From NCBI GenBank assembly GCA_003254905.1, contig QANU01108797.1, forward strand, positions 42,750-106,749: DNA of 64,000 nt. The letters run 5' to 3'. The stretch comes from Nissolia schottii. Taxonomy: Eukaryota; Streptophyta; Magnoliopsida; Fabales; Fabaceae. The notes below the pieces were generated by a model. That model saw nothing but the letters and a program-made list of their open reading frames with translations, searched no databases and was not told the DNA's origin. Below, piece after piece: positions 58,226 through 64,000 of the stretch (position 1 is its first letter; every line of letters starts with the position of its first letter). The position numbers and the translations under genes are program-made.

Positions 58226-61200
58226 TTAATATTTGTGATTTATGTTGTCTTGCCAGTGGGAATCATCAACTTCGGTGTTGAATATGAAGCTGGTGAATAC
58301 TGTGGTGATGTCTCTGGCCAGTGATCAAACAAAATGAAAATATTCTCGAACTCAGTTCCAACCAATGCGATATCAGCAAAATAGCAATGAAATATAATCC
58401 AAAGTATGGTAATGGTTATTAGAAAGAGCATAAATTTAATGCATTGTGAATCTGAAGTTTTTTTTTCTTTTTTTTCTTTTTTTTGTATTTAACTTTTCAC
58501 ATTATGTGGGTTAAACATATCATTTAAAAGAGTTAATAGAGAGTAATGACGTGATATAAAATCAACTACGATGGAAGAATATATATTAATGTAAGGCAAG
58601 GAGGTAAATTACTTAAGACAGGGAAGAGTCATGTGCTTCAGTAGTGTTGGGTGCCGAAGAACAAATTCCTTCCATTCTTCTTTACTTATCTTACCATCGC
58701 GGTCGGCATCAGCATCTTGAAATGTCTGAAATATTATTTAAAAAGAGAGTCACTGGAAGGATGCAAACTTAAATCATCATATAGGGGAAAAGATGTTACT
58801 GCAAACATTAGCCTTATCAATAATGGTTTCGAGAACTTCATCTTCGAGATTCATGCCAGTTTCTGACATTATTGCAACCACCATTTGCCTAACCTGCAAA
58901 ACGCTGCAGGTTAACAGAACAGTTCCAAACATTGTTCAGAGCGAAAATAATAGCAGATTATAATTATTTTATAAGTTTTACATTCGTTCAACAAAAATAA
59001 TATATTCATAGATTTGACAATCAGAAACTCCTCCTACCACCACCACAACTATTCTTTATAAAAATAAACAAACTGATACTGCACTAAGAAAATTTCTATG
59101 TACTAATATTCTATACTAACAAAAACAAATGTAAGCCAGTAACATTTTCATAACCTGGACATCCCAAGATACTCACTTCTTCTCGCTCAATACATCCAGT
59201 CTGTCTCAAGTCATACAATCTAAAAGCAACTGCAAGCAAATCACAAAAAGAAAATCAATATTATATAAATAACAATGGCATTAGAATGAATAGTACCAAA
59301 AAAAAAAAATACTACTACAAGATGCTTACTGAAGTCTTACAATCAATTTTCTTTTCTAAAGGAGTACAAGGATGAAAGATACTGAGAGCATGCACAAATT
59401 CCTCAAATTCTATAACGCCATTTCTTTTTTCATCGAAGACATCAAACACCTAGAAAAAGCCATAAACAGTAAATGTATTCAATGAAACAAGTCAAAAAAG
59501 AAGAACAGCAAGGTCATTTGGAGTGTATTTTCATTCTGTCTTATCTCTATTAAACCAAACAAGATACAAATACAAATAAGTATGTCATGTACACTATCAC
59601 CAAATAGAATACAAGACTGACTTGTCATCTTCTTTTTTATGTCCTTGTCCCCATGTCTTTGTGTTCCTGTTCTCTCTCAGCAACCAAACGCAGCCATAAG
59701 AACAACACTACAGTTTGTTGTTCTCATAACATATTGGAAAAGTTACAAAATAGCACCAAAACAGCACATGATACTCCACCCAGAACTATGAAAAAACCTA
59801 GAAGGACAATGCAGAGTGAAAAATGGATGATTGGGTCTAAAACAGCCCTCGATGTTCCACAAAATTCATGAACAAAACTTAGAAGGGAAAATGTAGAGTG
59901 AAAGATGAATAATTGGTGCCCTCAATATTTTTATCTAATTTTTTAGCAGAAAATGGTCTTCCAAGAGCAACGCCCTACTTGTCAACATAGGAACAAAAAA
60001 TCAAGCATTTTGTTATATTTTATAAACAATCATTTTATATTATTTTATAAACAAACCAGATTTAGAGTTTTGGCTTGACAAAGAAACCATATTCTAAATT
60101 TAACAAAACTCAAGATGAAATGGAGGATTTGCAAAATGGCAGAACTTGATCAAAACCTTTAGAGGGGCGGAAGGAATATGCTCTGAGATTTTAGTTCATG
60201 GGTTACATGGAATGAAAAGTATTAGATGACAAATGTGTTAGAACTGAGCTGTGTAAACCAAAAAGTTATCATGAGGCAGAAAGATATGTTCACCATAAGT
60301 ACCCCAGTGCCATAGGAGGCCAAGGGAGTACTTGTGAAAATTCAGATTGCTTGAAAGATGTCTTCCATGCAAGTCAAAATTTCCTTCCTTAATTAAATAA
60401 GGATCAATACTAAAATCAAGAAAACCAAAAACACAAAAACAAAAGAAAAGAAAAATGAGAACAAAAGTCAAAATGAATATACCCTATCAAGGAAAAGATT
60501 CTCGCTAGCTGGGGTCTTCAATAGTGCCAATGTCAGCTCTTCCTTCAAATGAGAAACAAAAAGTTAGACGATACAAACAAGCCTGCACATCCACATAGTT
60601 AAAAACAGAGCACAAATTTAGCAACAACAAGACATTCCCATATTAAGTTGCAGTTGTGACATCATTTTGTTGACGTTTGCCCCACTATATGGGCAACCGG
60701 CACATCCATATAGTTAAAAATAGATAAAAATTTGTATAGAGTAAATTAGCAGTTTAGTTCTTGAAATTATTCTCTAATTAAAATTTAATCCTTGAACTTC
60801 GATTATTTTAAGAGTTAGTGCTGAATTTACAAAACTCGTATCAACTCTCACTTTAGCCCCTTATGGTTCAAGTCATCACTTTAGTCTCTAAAAGTGTCAT
60901 AATAGTTCTTAACTTTAAGAAAATTGTTTTTAAGCCCCTGGCAATAACTAATTTCACTAATGAGAATACAATGACACAAAATCATTTGACTATTGAGAAT
61001 ACAACGTCAAGGACTAATTTGACTAATGAAAAATATAACGCCGCCACTAATTTGACTAATGAGAACACAATATTAATATCAAGGACTCAAAAATGGGTTT
61101 GGTTAAGTCAAGACCTATACTATTATGAACCGCGCTTACAATTTCATGAATTAAAATGAAGGATTAATCAACTAGATTCAGAACTGAGCCGCTTAGTAAG

Positions 61201-61834
61201 AATAAACAGCTTCATAATCGCATTCATAGAATGCGGAAATTGCTGCAGTTTACCTTGTGAATGAGGCCGTCATCGATGATGGAGCTACTCAACTTCTTGA
61301 ACAACTCACGCAACGCCTCAATTTCATTAACCGTAACTGGTAAACCACAATAACAGAAAACCACGATTTCAGTAAAAAAAACAACGATATCATTCAATTA
61401 ATCAAGCAAAAGGAGAGAGAAGAAAACGAACACGGAGAATCCTCGGCGAGGCGAACGATTTCCTCGAAGGAGTTAGGGATCCGGCTCGTCTTCTTGTTGC
61501 TGTGGTTGTCATGGTGGAGATCGAAGCAACCAGCTATGCCGAAGAACAGAGCCTCGACGATTCCGATCAGGGGAATGAACACCGCACACAGCGTCTCTCC
61601 AAGCGTCAAGCTCGATCTCTGATCAATCCATTCGTCGCAGAGAAACCGTTGAGCCAAGATTCAATTCAAAAGACACAAAAAAATAAAAAAATAAAAAATA
61701 AAATAAAAAAGAATGAAAAATAAGTATAGGAATCGGTTTTTGTTTGTCTCGGTAAGCAAACAGAAAATAGTAAACGGTAGGAAGAGCTGAGAAAATTGGA
61801 TTACCAGCGAGAGAGCGCTATTTGGGAAGTCCAT
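58226..61834 (-). CDS. CBL10: Calcineurin B-like calcium sensor, CBL10 type (nine exons)
   Basis: Exons on the minus strand: 61834-61805, 61618-61432, 61336-61254, 60542-60483, 59449-59341, 59229-59177, 58893-58813, 58725-58613, 58313-58226. All phases join, giving 267 residues. It starts [10 protein letters not shown], then [19 protein letters not shown], a hydrophobic N-terminal helix (about 21-42), which marks the CBL10 subtype in place of a myristoylation MGC. Four EF-hands follow: a degenerate first (about 90-102), [32 protein letters not shown] and [15 protein letters not shown]10 binds CIPK kinases (for example CIPK24/SOS2) at membranes in salt tolerance. The C-terminal FPSF site phosphorylated by CIPKs reads FTSF here (245-248). 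Exon 1 and its 186-bp intron rest on frame and splice fit alone. The exon 7 donor is GC or a weak GT six bases later. Confidence 0.88.
60945..61085. repeat. Short tandem repeats in CBL10 intron 3
   Basis: Units of about 33-35 bp built on ACTAATTTGACTAATGAGAA and TACAACGTCAAGG are repeated about four times with drift. This is typical of a dispersed repeat fragment inserted in the 711-bp intron. Confidence 0.55.
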
Positions 61835-62750
61835 ATCATATTAGTGACATGGAAAACTTTGGAGAGGGAGAGAGATAGAGACTGATAGAGTTTGCGAGCT
61901 AAAATGTTGTTGACTCATATACTAATGAGTTGGGCTATGTTTTGGAGATTTGGAAATGGAGTAAGGCATGGCTATTAATTGACATAGAGGAAGAGACAAA
62001 GAATGGAAGGGCAAGATAAGGATCACCTCTTTGTTTGGTTGGTTTGTAAATTTAACGAGGAAGGACAAGATAAATGTAAGTTACTCACTTTTTTATTATC
62101 TCAATTTAAAAGGGAAAAAAATGAGGGTTTAGAATGGTTAAGGAGGTCATTTATAGTTATGTCACTCATTTCATCTAAATAACTTAAACATTGTTCACTC
62201 AATTATAGTCACTCCCTTACTAGCCATCATTCCAAAAACACCCTTAGGTATTTAATTCACCAAATAAATAATGAGTTTTCTTATTGAAACATACTAGGTA
62301 TATTAAAAATAAATAAATAAAATACGATGTATAAAAGTCTTATATATTAGGTTTTTTTTAGTTTATCGACAATGTTATTTGGTCACTTAAAATACAGGCC
62401 ACACCTCTAAGAAAAGGACAAAAAGTCTTTTTAATATAATCAGTTATAAAAGAAAATCAATTTTATGTTTGAATTGTATAAAAATAATTACTTTTATGTA
62501 TGAAATTATTAAAAGTGATATGAAATATTTCCTTTTAAAACAAAAAAACTATTTGACTAAGTGGGGGAAAATATATTTTTCTCTTAATACTTTTAAAATA
62601 AACTAAAAGCATATAATCAAAATGGTGAAATTTTAGTTTTTTTTTTTAATAACAAAAGTTGTTTTGTAAATTTTCAATACAATAAAAATTTATAATTTTA
62701 CCCAAGTAATCAACATTTGAGTAAAATAGTTTTTTCTTGAAAAAAAAAGA
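61835..62750. promoter_or_regulatory. Upstream region of the CBL10 gene
   Basis: Contains the presumed 5' untranslated region, with a GA/CT-rich patch (61861-61878), and the promoter. No element is certain enough to place. Beyond about 62000 it is AT-rich with no gene. Confidence 0.35.
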
Positions 62751-62758
62751 GTAAACAC

Positions 62759-63104
62759 TCAAATAAACTCTTTATAATTTTACGATCGGATAAGTTGGTT
62801 CATTACAAATAAAAACATTAATATTAGTCTATCACAAATTAAAAAATTAGACTAAAAAGCTCCTAACAATTTGATTATTGAACAAACTGACCTTTCACAA
62901 TTTGACATTCGAAGAAATCGACTCTCACAAATTGTGTTTTTAACAAATTGGTCATTCACAAATATCATTAAGGTGACACACACCTCAAAAGACTTATGTG
63001 TCTAAGTTTTTCATTTGTAAGGGACCAATATGAATTTTTTCATTTATAAATAATCAACTTATCTAATCATAAAATTGTGAGAACCTAGTCGAGAGTTTAT
63101 TTAA
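62759..63104. mobile_element. MITE with long inverted ends, about 345 bp
   Basis: The left end AAATAAACTCT...ATAATTTTACGATCGGATAA pairs with the right end TTATCTAATCATAAAATTGT...AGAGTTTATTT. The match extends about 90 bp inward (ATTAGTC/GACCAAT, ACAAATTAAAAAATTAGAC against GTCTAAGTTTTTCATTTGT). The interior repeats ACAAATTG-GTC-type units. Non-coding. Confidence 0.65.
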
Positions 63105-64000
63105 AAAGAAGAAAGTCTTGATTTGATATCTAATTAAGCTTCTCAAAGATGCACTCACTAAGTCTAGCATAAATAACTATTAATCTTTCACAATGTGGTA
63201 AACAAAAGTTCGAATAAGAAAAATACTAGTCACAATTTATACTCATAGTTATTAAACCAATTGGTCATTGGTTCACCATCAGGTCATTGGGTCATTGGTT
63301 CAATAAGTGGGTCACTGGTTCAACTACTAGGTCATTGGGTTACTTACTAAATCGAATATAATTAAATAAGTATATTAAATACAATTTAATTTAATTAAGT
63401 AGGTAATATATATAATTAGTTTAATGGTATAACACAGAGATGCAGATGGCTAACTAAAATCCCTTTTTGTTTTTATAATCTTTCTTCATATTTTATACCT
63501 TAATTTTAGTGACTTGGTCGACATTGAGTCGACTATAGTCTATATAGTTCATACAGGGCTCTTTTATGATTTATATTAATTAAGTAGTTAGATTTTTTTT
63601 CGCCATTGTTTTTTATATTACACGGATAGTGAATAGTAACTAAACTACACTTTACATTTTACATGCTACATGATTAGTAGATAATAATTAAACTCTAATT
63701 ATTAAAAAAATGAATTAAAAGGACATACTAAATTTTATTTAAAGAGAAGGACTAAATTTTTTTTATTAGTAGACAATAATATCTCTAACTATTTGTTATG
63801 TGCTCAGTCAATCACCCTCTCGAACTTAGACCCTCGCCAGTGCACCTTCATCGCATCATTGTTTGTCATTCTGCCTGCATCAATTTTAATTTTCCGCTGC
63901 ATTATTATTATTTTTCTTTTGAATTAATTGCTTTGAATATATACCACTTTTGTCTTTCAGAAAATTGATTATGTACTTCACTTTCTTCATTAAACTGAAA
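63105..64000. other. Gene-free end of the window
   Basis: At 63245-63345 there is a patch of GGTCATTGGTTCA/GGTCACTGGTTCAA repeats, resembling the GGTTCAA-rich element at 33.8 kb and probably a fragment of the same type. The rest is AT-rich with no supported gene. Confidence 0.45.

Noticed and set aside
61394..61657. CBL10 starting at [10 protein letters not shown]
   Set aside because: That start is a TTG codon. An upstream ATG at 61834 joins in phase to the SSLTLGE segment through a GT-AG intron and gives a normal-length N-terminus.

Overview
This window is AT-rich nuclear DNA from a flowering plant. It carries split genes with GT-AG introns, a brassinosteroid P450, a plant calcineurin B-like calcium sensor, plant-type telomere repeats and a dense load of plant transposon families. 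The gene sequences look dicot, possibly legume, but the species cannot be fixed from sequence alone.

Layout. 1-2.5 kb: microsatellites, an interstitial telomere-like tract, and a decayed Mutator-like element (MULE) cut off against that tract. 2.5-30.6 kb: a long gene-free stretch holding simple repeats, a dispersed repeat pair, fold-back MITEs, SINE-like copies and degenerate minisatellites. 30.8-33.5 kb: a two-exon gene for a 142-residue, proline-rich, single-pass membrane protein, with a LINE 3' relic in its intron. 37.5-48.0 kb: an eight-exon cytochrome P450 of the CYP90D type (brassinosteroid C-23 hydroxylation). Its last exon lies 6.9 kb beyond exon 7, because intron 7 contains a decayed PIF/Harbinger element that is itself split by an LTR-like insertion. 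48.9-49.3 kb: a minisatellite with telomere-like units. 49.3-57.9 kb: an 8.6 kb composite built from two MULE copies in inverted orientation. 58.2-61.8 kb: a nine-exon CBL10-type calcium sensor on the minus strand. 61.8-64 kb: gene-free, with a fold-back MITE.

The most notable object is the 8.6 kb inverted MULE. Two copies, each with a terminal sequence, paired palindromes, PB1-like, MuDR, transposase, SWIM and plant-mobile-domain (PMD) coding regions, meet tail to tail around a loop of about 50 bp. Both copies are disabled in different ways and share one in-frame stop. The shape resembles maize Mu killer, an inverted-duplicate MuDR derivative whose hairpin RNA silences active MuDR. A hairpin-RNA role here is an inference that small-RNA data could test.

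The composite lies between the convergent 3' ends of the CYP90D gene (about 1.4 kb away) and the CBL10 gene (about 0.3 kb away). A single N sits exactly where the CYP90D start codon is expected, so that start is unresolved.
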